A stretch of DNA of 32,573 nt, taken from assembly GCA_015064745.1 (NCBI GenBank), contig SVRR01000011.1, positions 20,375 to 52,947 on the forward strand. The letters are read 5' to 3'. The stretch comes from Oscillospiraceae bacterium (GTDB lineage: Bacteria; Bacillota; Clostridia; Oscillospirales; CAG-272). A program made the translations under genes and the position numbers. How positions within the stretch are numbered: the stretch's first letter is position 1; the number at the start of each line of letters is the position of its first letter. The notes under the pieces are model-generated. The model was not told the origin of the DNA. It saw nothing but the letters and a program-made list of their open reading frames with translations, and made no database searches. This document shows positions 24,819 through 32,573 of this stretch, one piece after another.

Positions 24819-24856
24819 AAAAAGCCCTGCCTGGTGACAAGCAGGGCTTTTGTTTT
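24819..24856. terminator. Bidirectional terminator between the amidohydrolase remnant and putP
   Basis: AAAAGCCCTGC (24820-24830) pairs with GCAGGGCTTTT (24841-24851), with T-runs on both strands. A second hairpin without a T-run (GGGGTGCA-TTTA-TGCACCCC) is at 24789-24808. Confidence 0.85.
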
Positions 24857-24862
24857 GTTAAA

Positions 24863-26386
24863 TTATTCCTCCATCGGAGAAGTAGCCGCGTCAAAGATAG
24901 CGGTGATCTCTTCCGAAGGCTCCTTATCGGTGAGGGTCGCAACGACAGCGGCGATCGCGCTGACGGCGAAGCCGGGGATGATCTCGTAGATGCCGAGCGC
25001 GGTAACGACGGGAGAAAATACGCCCGAAACGCCCGAGAAGAGGACGAGCCACAAAACGTTGGTGACGGCACCCGCGATAACGCCCACGAGCGCACCGCGA
25101 TAGGTGAAGCGACGCCAGAATACCGAAAGGATCATCACGGCGCCGAAGGCGGAGCCGAAGCCTGCCCAAGCGCACTCAACGAGCGCCATGATAGCGTTTG
25201 CGCCCGAGCCGCCGATGTAGGCGATCAAGAAGGCGACGACCGAAACGAGCAGGACCACGGCACGGCCGACCCAAAGCGCTTCCTTTTCGGAAGCATTCTT
25301 GCGGAAGACGGGCTTGTAGATGTCTGCCGTAAAGGAGGAGGATGCGACGAGAAGCTGGCTGTCTGCCGTGGACATGGATGCGGCGATGATGGCGGCAAGC
25401 AGGAAGCCCGTGACAACGGGGGGGAAGAGGTCGCGCGCGAGTTTTACGAAGACGAGCTTCTGATTGCCTGCGGCGAGAAGCTCCTCACCGATGAGGATTC
25501 TGCCGAAGAGAGCGATGAAGATGACCGCAACGAGGGCGAGCACCACCCAAACGATAGCGACGGTGGCGGATTTCTTTGCCATCGAGGGCTTTTTGATCGC
25601 CATAAAGCGAACGAGGATGTGGGGCATACCGAAGTAGCCGAGACCCCAACCGAGACCGCTTGCGATCTCCTTCCAGGACGCGCTGAAGAGATTGGTCCCG
25701 AAGATGTATTCGGTGCCGCCGACGGTAACGGCGGTGTTCAGAACGGAATAATCAAGATTTTTCGTGAAGGCGATGATGATCGGCACGGCAAGCACGGCAA
25801 CGAGCATCAAAATTCCTTGGAAGAAGTCGGTCCAACAGACAGCCTTATATCCGCCGAGGAAGGTGTAGACGATCAAGATGAGCGCGAAGAGGATCATCGC
25901 CAAGGAAGGATCCATGTCGGGGAACAGAGAGGTCAGCACCGATGCGCCCGCAACGAACGCGGATGCGACGTATACGGTGAAGCAAACGAGGAAAACGACG
26001 GCGCACGCGATCTGAAGCGCGCGGCTCTTGGTTGCGAAGCGTCTGGAAAGGTATTGGGGGAGGGTGATGGAATCCCCTGCCGCCTCGGAGAAGCGGCGCA
26101 GGCGCTTTGCCATCAGGATCCAGTTAAGAGCAGTACCGAGCGCAAGACCGATACCGATCCATGCTTGTCCGAGACCGAAGGCGAGAATGCTTCCGGGCAA
26201 GCCCATCAGCAGCCAAGCGCTCATATCCGACGCCTGCGCGCTCATAGCGGTGACCCAAGGGCCCATGGTTTTGCCGCCAAGGAAGTAATCCTTGTCACTT
26301 TGTCCCTTCTCGCGGAAGAAGAAAAGAATGCCGATGCCGAGCATGGCGACGAAATAGAAGATCAGAACGAAAAGTTCCCAGTTCAA
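24863..26386 (-). CDS. putP: Sodium/proline symporter
   Basis: The 507-residue product is a sodium:solute symporter of the PutP type, importing proline with Na+. A TTG start at 26386 is chosen because GCGAGGACATCACC precedes it and no ATG fits; the frame upstream runs into the promoter. Family features are GKTMGPWVTAMSAQASDMSAW near the start with the sodium-site residues, SITLPQYLSRRF, LGGYKAVCWTDFFQG, GYFGMPHILVRFMAIK and the AAIIAASMSTADSQLLVASS block. About 12-13 membrane helices are visible. It is monocistronic. Confidence 0.95.
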   Translation of the reverse strand: MNWELFVLIFYFVAMLGIGILFFFREKGQSDKDYFLGGKTMGPWVTAMSAQASDMSAWLLMGLPGSILAFGLGQAWIGIGLALGTALNWILMAKRLRRFSEAAGDSITLPQYLSRRFATKSRALQIACAVVFLVCFTVYVASAFVAGASVLTSLFPDMDPSLAMILFALILIVYTFLGGYKAVCWTDFFQGILMLVAVLAVPIIIAFTKNLDYSVLNTAVTVGGTEYIFGTNLFSASWKEIASGLGWGLGYFGMPHILVRFMAIKKPSMAKKSATVAIVWVVLALVAVIFIALFGRILIGEELLAAGNQKLVFVKLARDLFPPVVTGFLLAAIIAASMSTADSQLLVASSSFTADIYKPVFRKNASEKEALWVGRAVVLLVSVVAFLIAYIGGSGANAIMALVECAWAGFGSAFGAVMILSVFWRRFTYRGALVGVIAGAVTNVLWLVLFSGVSGVFSPVVTALGIYEIIPGFAVSAIAAVVATLTDKEPSEEITAIFDAATSPMEE

Positions 26387-26431
26387 GGTGATGTCCTCGC
26401 TTTCTTTACTAGTTTTAAAACAATATAAGAC

Positions 26432-26460
26432 ATTATAACACATTTTGGCAAAATACGCAA
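26432..26460 (-). promoter_or_regulatory. Promoter of putP
   Basis: On the minus strand TTGCGT (26455-26460) and a perfect TATAAT (26432-26437) are separated by 17 bases, 46 bases before the TTG start. Confidence 0.75.
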
Positions 26461-26549
26461 GTGCTTTTTCGCATTTTTCGCATTTCTTTTCAAAGGGGCA
26501 GGTTCGTTAAAAATTCAATGGAGCAGGCGTTTTTTCTCGAAAAAACGCC

Positions 26550-26586
26550 AAAAAGCCGATCTTCACGGTGAAAAAATCGGCTTTTT
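26550..26586 (-). terminator. Terminator of the DUF1385-to-SLOG operon
   Basis: AAAAAGCCGAT and ATCGGCTTTTT pair with T-runs on both strands, 11 bases after the SLOG stop. A second perfect hairpin, GGCGTTTTTT-CTCG-AAAAAACGCC, follows at 26526-26549. Confidence 0.82.
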
Positions 26587-26596
26587 GATGGAATTC

Positions 26597-27091
26597 TTAT
26601 GTTTTTGGAGAGGGGGCGGTGTGGATTACGGTGAGCCCCGCCTTTTCCGCCATGCGAACCGTTTGCCCCGCACCGCTGTACGGTCTTGTAAGATAAGCGA
26701 TGCAGACGCTTGACGCGTCCACCATGGCTTGATTGCGCTTTTGCATACAGCCGTCATAATAGCGGTCGGCGAGTAGGATGACCTCATCCGCCTCTCTTTT
26801 TTGCTTTGCGTAGACCGCCTTTTCCTCTTCGGTCCATTTGGCGTCTTGGTCGGCGCAGGGAAGCATGAGGATAAGGGAAACGTCGGGATAATGACGGCGG
26901 TAGCCGAGCACGACGTCAGCCGCCATCGTGTCAAAGCCGACAGCGCCTCCCGCGACAAAGCGGCGGTAGCCTTTTTGATACAGCTCGCCGACGGCGCGTG
27001 CGAGATTTACACGGACGATGGGCTCACACGTCTTGGGGACTTTGCGGTGTCCTGTAAAGCAGCAGGTAATGGCGCGTTCGTTTTCCATCAT
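26597..27091 (-). CDS. SLOG-family (DUF1273-like) protein
   Basis: The 164-residue protein resembles the DUF1273/YpsA branch of the SLOG superfamily. These are Rossmann-like nucleotide- or nucleic-acid-binding proteins, and YpsA is linked to cell division in Bacillus. ITCCFTGHRKVP near the start and FVAGGAVGFDTMAADVVL near residue 45 are the typical glycine-rich elements, and AYLTRPYSGAGQTVRMAEK follows later. Its ATG overlaps the nrnA stop (ATGA), with a second ATG directly after. It is the last gene of the operon. The exact role is unknown. Confidence 0.85.
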   Translation of the reverse strand: MMENERAITCCFTGHRKVPKTCEPIVRVNLARAVGELYQKGYRRFVAGGAVGFDTMAADVVLGYRRHYPDVSLILMLPCADQDAKWTEEEKAVYAKQKREADEVILLADRYYDGCMQKRNQAMVDASSVCIAYLTRPYSGAGQTVRMAEKAGLTVIHTAPSPKT

Positions 27092-28092
27092 GCCTCTGCC
27101 TCCGCGTCGAAGCGGCTTTCGATCTCTCCGAGCACGCGGTCAAGTGCCGCCTTGGGAGAATCCGCCGTGACCGTACAGCCCGCGGCGCGCAAATGTCCGC
27201 CGCCGCCAAAGCGCGCGGCGACCGATGCCACGTCAAAGCCGGAGGAGCGCATGGAGGCGCGCAAGGTGCCGTTCGGCTGTTCTCTGACCGCGAGGGCAAC
27301 CTCGACCCCCGCGCGGGAGCGCACCATATCAATGACTGTTTCAAGATGCTCCTCTTCTACGCCGAGCGCGCGTCTGTCGACATCGGTGATCAGCACCCAA
27401 GCGATCTTGCCGTCGGGGGAGGTCTTTGTATGCTCGATGGCAAACGCTTCGGCGCGCAGCTGCTTTTCCGATTTCATTTCAAACAAACGGTGGTTGACGT
27501 CGGCGGCATCCACGTCGCCCTCTTCAAGAAGCGCGGCGGCACAGCGGAGCGTTGTGGGCGTGACGTTAGAGTAACGGAAGCAGCCTGTGTCGGAGGAGAG
27601 GGCGGCGTAAAGAGCCACCTTTGCTTCTGTGGGGATGGCGGTCAGAACGCCGAGCTTCATGAGCGATTCCGCGACCGCGTAGACCACCTCGCCCGCGGCG
27701 GCGGCTTTGGGGAGAACGAGGCAGTCGGCAAAGGGGGTGCCGACCTCGTGATGATCGAGCATAAAGGAGATGCGGAAGGGAAGCTCGGTAAGAGCGCCCA
27801 GCTGCTCACGCGTGGCAACGTCCACCGCGACGGCTGTATAGGGCGGCTTGGGAAGCGCGCTTCCGATATCAAGACCCTCGGTTAAGAACGAAAGGCGCTC
27901 GGGAATAGGGTCGGCGCAAATGCCGAAGGGTGTTTTTTCCATAGCGCGGCAAATGTGCATGAGAGCCGCCGTGCTGCCCACCGTGTCCCCGTCGGGGCGG
28001 CGGTGCATGACAAAGAGGGGACGGGAGGCGGAGAGAAGCTTGTGCGCAAAGCCGTCTACGTCAAGTGCCGTAATCGAAGTGTTTTCCGTCAC
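27088..28092 (-). CDS. nrnA: DHH-family oligoribonuclease / PAP phosphatase (NrnA)
   Basis: NrnA degrades very short RNAs (nanoRNA) and dephosphorylates 3'-phosphoadenosine 5'-phosphate. The 334-residue protein starts with GTG, overlapping the rbfA stop as GTGA. The motifs are VMHRRPDGDTVGS (H30, D34, D36), AVAVDVAT, the DHH triad at 113-115 (MLDHHEVG), and the DHHA1 block FGGGGHLRAAGCTV near residue 295. The neighbour rbfA is the usual Firmicutes partner, often in an infB-rbfA-nrnA-truB cluster. infB and truB are absent here. Confidence 0.95.
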   Translation of the reverse strand: MTENTSITALDVDGFAHKLLSASRPLFVMHRRPDGDTVGSTAALMHICRAMEKTPFGICADPIPERLSFLTEGLDIGSALPKPPYTAVAVDVATREQLGALTELPFRISFMLDHHEVGTPFADCLVLPKAAAAGEVVYAVAESLMKLGVLTAIPTEAKVALYAALSSDTGCFRYSNVTPTTLRCAAALLEEGDVDAADVNHRLFEMKSEKQLRAEAFAIEHTKTSPDGKIAWVLITDVDRRALGVEEEHLETVIDMVRSRAGVEVALAVREQPNGTLRASMRSSGFDVASVAARFGGGGHLRAAGCTVTADSPKAALDRVLGEIESRFDAEAEA

Positions 28093-28499
28093 GTCGCGTC
28101 CTCGCTTTCGTTGGCAGATGTCCCCATGTCCTCTGCGGATGCTCTGATGCGCGCGGCATCCTCGTCGTGGATCTGCTTGAGCAGGGCTGAGATGCGCGCG
28201 CCGTGCTCACCCGATTTGTCAGGGGTGAAAAGCAGCTCGGGGGTGATGCGGAGGTTAAGCGTTTCGGCAAGGTGGCGGCGGAGCATTCCCTGCGCGCGCA
28301 CAAGAGCCTTTTTGACCTCCTTTTCCTCGCCTGCGAGGTGAGAAAAATAAACCTTCGCGATTTTCAGATCGGGGGCAGCCTCCGCGCGTGTTACGCTGAC
28401 GAACGCTTCGGCAATCACGGGGTCGCGCGCCTCGCGCAGTGCCACGCAAAGCTCCTGCGCGATGGCTTCGTTGATTCTTCCTTTACGGTAGGATGGCAT
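28089..28499 (-). CDS. rbfA: Ribosome-binding factor A
   Basis: RbfA binds the 30S subunit during late 16S rRNA maturation. The 136-residue protein has the KH-like fold pattern: RINEAIAQELCVALREA, FVSVTRAEAAPDLKIAKVYF, and LRRHLAETLNLRITPELLF. A short Ala/Glu/Ser-rich tail follows. CAAAGGAGTAAAACA is the ribosome site. murI lies 58 bases upstream and nrnA overlaps downstream, so this ribosome gene sits inside a cell-wall operon. Confidence 0.95.
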   Translation of the reverse strand: MPSYRKGRINEAIAQELCVALREARDPVIAEAFVSVTRAEAAPDLKIAKVYFSHLAGEEKEVKKALVRAQGMLRRHLAETLNLRITPELLFTPDKSGEHGARISALLKQIHDEDAARIRASAEDMGTSANESEDAT

Positions 28500-28557
28500 T
28501 GTTTTACTCCTTTGTTTTCATCTTTCTATTGTCTGCGCGTTCTTTGACGCGCGTTTT

Positions 28558-29301
28558 TTACGGTGTGATCCTTTCCGCCTTGATCTCGCGGCGAAGAATA
28601 CAGGATGCTCGCTTGGCAAAGGGGAGCGGCTCTCCCGTTGTGAAAAAACGCCTCTCTCCTCCGCCGTTCCCATCAAATTGGGAGGCGGCTGCCGCCGCGG
28701 CACAGGCGGCGGGATCGATCAATCTCGCGCTTCCAAAGAACGCGGCGATCTCTTCCTTTAAAAAGGGGAAGTGTGTGCACCCCAAGACGACAGCATCGGG
28801 AGCAAGTGCCCGCGCGGGCGCGAGCGTTTTGCGGATCACGCGCGAAGCGTGGGGCGTGCCTCTCTCCGCCAAGCACACAAAGCGTGGGCAGGGCAGGGAA
28901 AACACGGTGCTTTCCTGACGCGCAAGCGCCGAGGCGAAAACGCCCGACCGGATCGTCGCAGGCGTTCCAAGCAAAAGGACACGGGTGCCCTTTGGTAGGC
29001 TTTTTGCTACTGCCCGAGTGGGTGAAATAATGTTCACCACCGGAAAAGCAAAGTTTTCTTTGCATTTTTTTGTTAAAAGACTGCTTGCTGTGCCGCAGGC
29101 GAGAAGAACGCCGTTCACTCCCTCTCTTTCGAAAAAGGCAAAGGCGCGAGAAAGCCTTGCGAGGATCTGTGCATCGCTTTTTTCGCCGAGGGGGAGAAAC
29201 GCGGTATCGGCGTAATATAAAACATCTGCCCTTGGCAAAAGTGCTTCCAGCGGTGCGAGGGCAGAAAGACCTCCAATACCGCTATCAAACACGCCGATCA
29301 T
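28558..29301 (-). CDS. murI: Glutamate racemase
   Basis: MurI converts L- to D-glutamate for peptidoglycan. The 247-residue protein has FDSGIGGLSAL, YYADTAFLPLGEKS, and the two catalytic cysteine segments LLACGTASS (C69) and VLGCTHFPFL (C175, H177). In most MurI the first is ACNTASS; here asparagine is glycine (G70). The ATG overlaps the ddl stop by four bases, so D-Glu and D-Ala-D-Ala synthesis are coupled at translation. Confidence 0.93.
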   Translation of the reverse strand: MIGVFDSGIGGLSALAPLEALLPRADVLYYADTAFLPLGEKSDAQILARLSRAFAFFEREGVNGVLLACGTASSLLTKKCKENFAFPVVNIISPTRAVAKSLPKGTRVLLLGTPATIRSGVFASALARQESTVFSLPCPRFVCLAERGTPHASRVIRKTLAPARALAPDAVVLGCTHFPFLKEEIAAFFGSARLIDPAACAAAAAASQFDGNGGGERRFFTTGEPLPFAKRASCILRREIKAERITP

Positions 29302-30293
29302 GCGTGTGCCTCTGTGAGGAAGGTGACGGCATCCACGCCGATGAGGGAGAACAAGCGGGGAAAAAGACTGTCCTCGGTAAAGCCGGGCAGGGTGTTGATC
29401 TCGTTAAAGAAGAGCTTGCCGTCTTTCCCTCTTAAAAAGTCGACGCGCGCCATACCGCGACAGCCGAGCTGACGAAAAACGGATGCGGCAAGCTGCTTGA
29501 CGTAGGCGGTCTCCCAAAGAGAGAGTCGGGCGGGCAAGAAAAAATCCGTGTTTTTCTCGCAATATTTTGCGTTATAGTCGTAAAAGGCGCTCTTCGAGCA
29601 AAGCTCTCCGGGCGGAGAAATGAGGAGCATGCCGTCACGCTCTAAGACGCCCACCTCAATCTCCGAGCCGTCCACGGCTTCCTCGATCATGGCTTCCTCG
29701 TCTTCGGAAAGGGCAAGGTTTACGGCGTTCTGTAAGGCGCTTTCGCTTTCCACGCGCGAGACGCCGATCGAGCTTCCGCCCGATGTGGGCTTCACGAAAA
29801 GAGGGTAGCGAAGCCGATGCGCGACGCGCGCAGGGAGGTCGCTTTCATATTTCTTCACGGCGAGGTAAGGGACGGAGGGAACTCCCGCTGCGGCGGCAAG
29901 CACCTTCGAAAGGCGCTTGTTCATAGCGAGCGCCGAGGCGCAAACGTCCGCGCCGACAAAGGGAACGCGAGCGAGCGTGAAGAGGCCCTGCCACGCGCCG
30001 TCCTCGCCATCCTTGCCATGCACGACCGAGAAAACGAGATCGGGTGTGACGCGCGTGTCGTTTGAGAGAAACGAAAGGGTGTCTCCGTCAAGGCACGCAC
30101 GGACAGGCGAAGCGTCCTTTTGCCATGCGCCGGGTAGGATGCCTTTGCATAGGAAAAGCGCGCCGCTTTTCGCGATGGCTATGGGGAAAACCTCATGTCC
30201 GAGGGCGTACAGGCGGTTGTAAACGTAGCCGGCAGATAAAACGGACACCTCGTGCTCCGCACCGCGTCCGCCAAAAAGCAGGATGATCTTCAT
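29298..30293 (-). CDS. ddl: D-alanine--D-alanine ligase
   Basis: Ddl joins two D-alanines with ATP for peptidoglycan. The start at 30293 is chosen because AAAAGGAGATTTCGTTCT precedes it; an ATG 33 bases earlier would contain the site. The 331-residue protein has FGGRGAEHEVSVLSAG at 7-22, HGKDGEDGAW at 92-101, the ATP-grasp loop FVKPTSGGSSIGVSRV at 166-181, and the metal-binding NEINTLPGFTEDS near 298. AFYDYNAKY at about 236-244 carries the tyrosine typical of D-Ala rather than D-lactate ligases. Confidence 0.95.
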   Translation of the reverse strand: MKIILLFGGRGAEHEVSVLSAGYVYNRLYALGHEVFPIAIAKSGALFLCKGILPGAWQKDASPVRACLDGDTLSFLSNDTRVTPDLVFSVVHGKDGEDGAWQGLFTLARVPFVGADVCASALAMNKRLSKVLAAAAGVPSVPYLAVKKYESDLPARVAHRLRYPLFVKPTSGGSSIGVSRVESESALQNAVNLALSEDEEAMIEEAVDGSEIEVGVLERDGMLLISPPGELCSKSAFYDYNAKYCEKNTDFFLPARLSLWETAYVKQLAASVFRQLGCRGMARVDFLRGKDGKLFFNEINTLPGFTEDSLFPRLFSLIGVDAVTFLTEAHA

Positions 30294-30350
30294 AGAACGA
30301 AATCTCCTTTTAGGTGATACTTTCATTCTATGAAAAAAACGGGGAGAGGG

Positions 30351-31148
30351 TTATTTTTCGAAAACGACGAGACGGTCATGTCCGCCCGCGTCGCGGGCAC
30401 AGCGCGCGGTGTATCCCTTCGCTTCGCCGAGCGCCAAAACGGCTTCCCTTTGGTCGTAGCCGATCTCGAAATAGAAGCGGACGGGGGAAAGACGGTCGAG
30501 CATAGTGCGGTAAAAGACAAGTCCGTCATGTCCGCCGTCAAGGGCGATCTTTGGCTCGTAGGCAAGCTCGGGGGCGAGGGTATCAATGACGTCCGTTTGG
30601 ATATACGGGGGGTTGGAGAGGATAAAATCGGGTGTGTGAAAGGGAAGCTCGTCCCGCAAAAGGTCGCTTTTAAAGAAGCGGATGCGCGAAGAGAGCCCCA
30701 GAGCCTCGGCGTTTTTCTTTGCCAACGCAAGAGCGCCTTCGGAAATGTCAACGGCGACGGCGGTCAGGTCGGGTCGGTGGGCAAGCACCGAAAGGGCGAT
30801 GCATCCGCTTCCTGTGCAAAAATCGGCAAAGACTACCCCTTCGGGCAGGGTGCGACAGGCGTCCTCTACAAGAAGCTCGGTGTCCCCGCGCGGCGAAAGG
30901 CAGTCGCGGGAAACGAAGTAGCGCTCACCGTAAAAGCAGACCTCGCCGAGAATATGCTGCAACGGCTCACGGCGCAGTCTGCGCTGAACGGCGGCTTCAA
31001 GCGCGTCGCTCTCGTAGCTTTTGTCGCGCTCGGCATAAAGCATGGCGGGTGAAACACCAAAAAAACGCATAAGAAGCAAGCGTGCGTCGGTTTTCGGGTC
31101 GGGAATGCCGCCAAGAGCGAGCTTCTCTTCCAGCTCCTTTAAGGTCAT
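30351..31148 (-). CDS. prmC: Peptide chain release factor N5-glutamine methyltransferase
   Basis: PrmC methylates the GGQ glutamine of release factors RF1 and RF2. The start at 31148 overlaps the DUF1385 stop (ATGA). The 265-residue protein has the N-terminal helical domain ending RREPLQHILG, then SPRGDTELLVE, the SAM loop DFCTGSGCIALS at 109-120, VDISEGALALAKKNA, and the substrate motif NPPYIQ from 179. A DUF1385 gene directly before prmC is a common Firmicutes arrangement. Confidence 0.95.
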   Translation of the reverse strand: MTLKELEEKLALGGIPDPKTDARLLLMRFFGVSPAMLYAERDKSYESDALEAAVQRRLRREPLQHILGEVCFYGERYFVSRDCLSPRGDTELLVEDACRTLPEGVVFADFCTGSGCIALSVLAHRPDLTAVAVDISEGALALAKKNAEALGLSSRIRFFKSDLLRDELPFHTPDFILSNPPYIQTDVIDTLAPELAYEPKIALDGGHDGLVFYRTMLDRLSPVRFYFEIGYDQREAVLALGEAKGYTARCARDAGGHDRLVVFEK

Positions 31149-32272
31149 TGTGCGCCGTCCTCTTTTTCGGTATGCGTTTCTTTGTCTTCTTCCTTTGCGC
31201 GTTTGGCCTTTTTCTTTTCGGGCGGATTTGTGTATTCGTCGCGTACGAGATATTCGTCGCGCGGAAAATCGGGGAATTCCTCGGGCATGGCGCACATAAG
31301 TGCGGTGATGGCGACGGCAAGCTGCGCTTCGTCCGGCTCACGGGTGGTGAGTCTTTGCATCCAGATGCCGGGCGCGGAGAGGGCGCGGATGACGGGGCCG
31401 TCGTGCTTGCCTGCGTACATCAAAAATTCAAACCCGATGCCGACGATGAGGGGAAGCGTGAGAAGACCGATGCCCGTATAAATGAGGGCGGAAAGGTCGC
31501 GGCCTGTGGCGGCGAGCGTCATTTCGGAGAAATTCCAGCCGATGACGAGTTCACAAAGGGCGCGAATACCGAGGGAGACGAGAATGGAGATGAAGAGCAT
31601 CACGAACATAAAGCTCGTGCCGCAGCGCGGATGGAAGCGAGAGTGCTTTTTCGCGTTTTCGGGCGTCAGCTCCTCACCCGCTTCAAAGCAGGCGATGGAC
31701 TTGTGCTCCGCGCCGTGGTATTCAAAGGTACGGCGGATATCCTTCATGCGGGAGATGAGAACAATATATATAATGAAGATAATGATGCGCAAAACACCGC
31801 AAAGCGCCGCCTTCCAAATACCTAAGGGGCGGTCGATGAGGCGCTCTGTCCAAATGGCTATTTGGTTGGGGAGCAGGGTGAAGAGGGCGACGGCAAGCAG
31901 AATGCCCAGCGCGCCCGCGACGAACATGATGACGTCAAAGATGCTTTTCCCGAAGGTCTTTTTGAGCCATTTTTCGAATTTGCTTTCTTCTTCGACGAGT
32001 GCCTCCCCCATCATTTCGGCAGAGAGCTCAAGGGTGGAAAAGCTGAGGATAAGGGATTCGACAAAGTTGACCACGCCTCTTAAAATGGGGATGTTTAAAA
32101 ATTTATGCTTCTTCCGCGCCGAGACGAATTTTTTGTCTACGACGGCAATCTTGCCGTCCTCCAGACGGCAGGCGGTGGACGCGCGGTCGCCCGCCTTCAT
32201 CATCACGCCCTCCAAGACGGCGGCACCGCCGACGCGGTTCAGCCTGCAATTTTGCGGTTCGTTTTTTGCCAT
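31145..32272 (-). CDS. DUF1385 membrane protein
   Basis: The 375-residue protein shows the DUF1385 signatures GGAAVLEGVMMKAG near 15-28, FEYHGAEHKSIACFEAGEEL in the middle, and HPRCGTSFMF soon after; the conserved His and Cys residues suggest a metal site. Several membrane helices are visible (around 115-135, 155-175, 225-250, 265-290). The C-terminal about 35 residues are Lys/Glu-rich. It is the first gene of the operon, and prmC overlaps its stop. The biochemical function of the family is not established. Confidence 0.93.
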   Translation of the reverse strand: MAKNEPQNCRLNRVGGAAVLEGVMMKAGDRASTACRLEDGKIAVVDKKFVSARKKHKFLNIPILRGVVNFVESLILSFSTLELSAEMMGEALVEEESKFEKWLKKTFGKSIFDVIMFVAGALGILLAVALFTLLPNQIAIWTERLIDRPLGIWKAALCGVLRIIIFIIYIVLISRMKDIRRTFEYHGAEHKSIACFEAGEELTPENAKKHSRFHPRCGTSFMFVMLFISILVSLGIRALCELVIGWNFSEMTLAATGRDLSALIYTGIGLLTLPLIVGIGFEFLMYAGKHDGPVIRALSAPGIWMQRLTTREPDEAQLAVAITALMCAMPEEFPDFPRDEYLVRDEYTNPPEKKKAKRAKEEDKETHTEKEDGAQ

Positions 32273-32373
32273 GGGGTGTTTCCTACCTTTATATTTATAT
32301 GGGGTTTTGTCTAAAAAAGTGAAAAACAGGATATACTGTACGTGAAAGGGCGAGAATAAACACGCCTTATAAC

Positions 32374-32402
32374 ATTATATCACATATCTTTCGAAAAAGA
32401 AA
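32374..32402 (-). promoter_or_regulatory. Promoter of the DUF1385-prmC-ddl-murI-rbfA-nrnA-SLOG operon
   Basis: On the minus strand TTTCTT (32397-32402) and TATAAT (32374-32379) lie 17 bases apart, 102 bases before the DUF1385 start. Confidence 0.6.
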
Positions 32403-32415
32403 TCCCTTCACGCAG

Positions 32416-32452
32416 AAAAAAATCCAAAAAAACTTGAAAAAATTTGAAAAAA
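32416..32452 (+). promoter_or_regulatory. Four helically phased A-tracts (curved DNA / UP element)
   Basis: A-runs at 32416-32422, 32426-32432, 32437-32442 and 32447-32452 have centres 10 to 10.5 bases apart and end 5 bases before the -35 box of the rRNA-type promoter. This spacing predicts intrinsic curvature and an UP element. Confidence 0.75.
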
Positions 32453-32456
32453 GGGG

Positions 32457-32485
32457 TTGACAAAGGGGAAAGTGTGTGATATAAT
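32457..32485 (+). promoter_or_regulatory. Strong promoter of a probable rRNA operon
   Basis: TTGACA (32457-32462) and TATAAT (32480-32485) are both perfect with a 17-base spacer. Confidence 0.9.
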
Positions 32486-32491
32486 AGCAAA

Positions 32492-32573
32492 GCTGTCGCA
32501 AAGAAACGACTTTGCGGGCATCGATCCTTGAAAATTGAACAACAGAATTTCGAAACAAAACTTTTGTGAAAAC
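32492..32573 (+). other. Probable rRNA operon leader (start only)
   Basis: The segment GATCCTTGAAAATTGAACAA at 32523-32542 matches the conserved leader upstream of 16S (and 23S) rRNA in Firmicutes. The mature rRNA is not reached in this window, so this is inferred from leader and promoter only. Confidence 0.65.

Noticed and set aside
24800-26428. Long plus-strand frame (542 codons) opposite putP
   Set aside because: Antisense to a clear symporter; highly charged Glu/Asp/Gly-rich composition without motifs.
28500-28557. Terminator between murI and rbfA
   Set aside because: The GCGCGT/ACGCGC hairpin has its T-run only on the plus strand, where there is no gene; it should not split the minus-strand operon.

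Overview
The window looks like a chromosomal segment from a member of the class Clostridia (Firmicutes), probably an uncultured gut-type lineage of moderate GC content. The evidence is the recF-remB-gyrB-gyrA gene order, the RNase J gene, strong AGGAGG-type ribosome sites, consensus TTGACA/TATAAT promoters with 17-base spacers, and the PutP, AGCS, type II pantothenate kinase and CrtO-like families. No plasmid, phage or transposase gene is visible. I cannot name a genus.

Layout. Positions 1-545 are a tandem array of 160-bp units (array A). From 604 to 10017 a plus-strand block carries recF, remB, gyrB, gyrA, a lipoprotein, an XRE regulator with a low-complexity tail, and RNase J with a long basic N-terminal extension. 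A second 160-bp array (array B) starts 4 bases after the RNase J stop and runs to 10628. It shares about half of its unit with array A and is followed by two terminators. hpt (minus) and coaW (plus) are then divergent from two good promoters. Small membrane, lipoprotein and NUDIX genes follow to 14027.

From 14123 to 20333 the genes are on the minus strand: an aldose-epimerase/membrane-protein/cysK operon, an alpha/beta hydrolase, a joined pair of gene remnants (CapA N-terminus and HTH C-terminus), and an AGCS amino-acid:cation symporter. A PlsC-like acyltransferase (plus), a histidine phosphatase and a CrtO-like acyltransferase (both minus) lead to a gene-free stretch, 22797-23451. That stretch holds a comb of small 3-nt-loop hairpins separated by TATATCAT (left half) and its reverse complement (right half), and it ends at a tRNA-Gln(CUG) gene whose 3' end is duplicated in inverted orientation. 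An SGNH-type esterase, an internally deleted amidohydrolase remnant and the PutP symporter follow.

The last 6 kb is one compact minus-strand operon: DUF1385, prmC, ddl, murI, rbfA, nrnA and a SLOG protein. Five of its six junctions overlap by four bases or are close. It couples release-factor modification, peptidoglycan precursor synthesis, ribosome maturation and nanoRNA turnover. The window ends just inside what looks like an rRNA operon leader: a perfect promoter preceded by four helically phased A-tracts. The rRNA itself lies outside the window.

The most unusual structures are the hairpin comb, the two related 160-bp arrays that bracket the recF-to-rnj block, the inverted duplication of the tRNA-Gln end, and the gene remnants.
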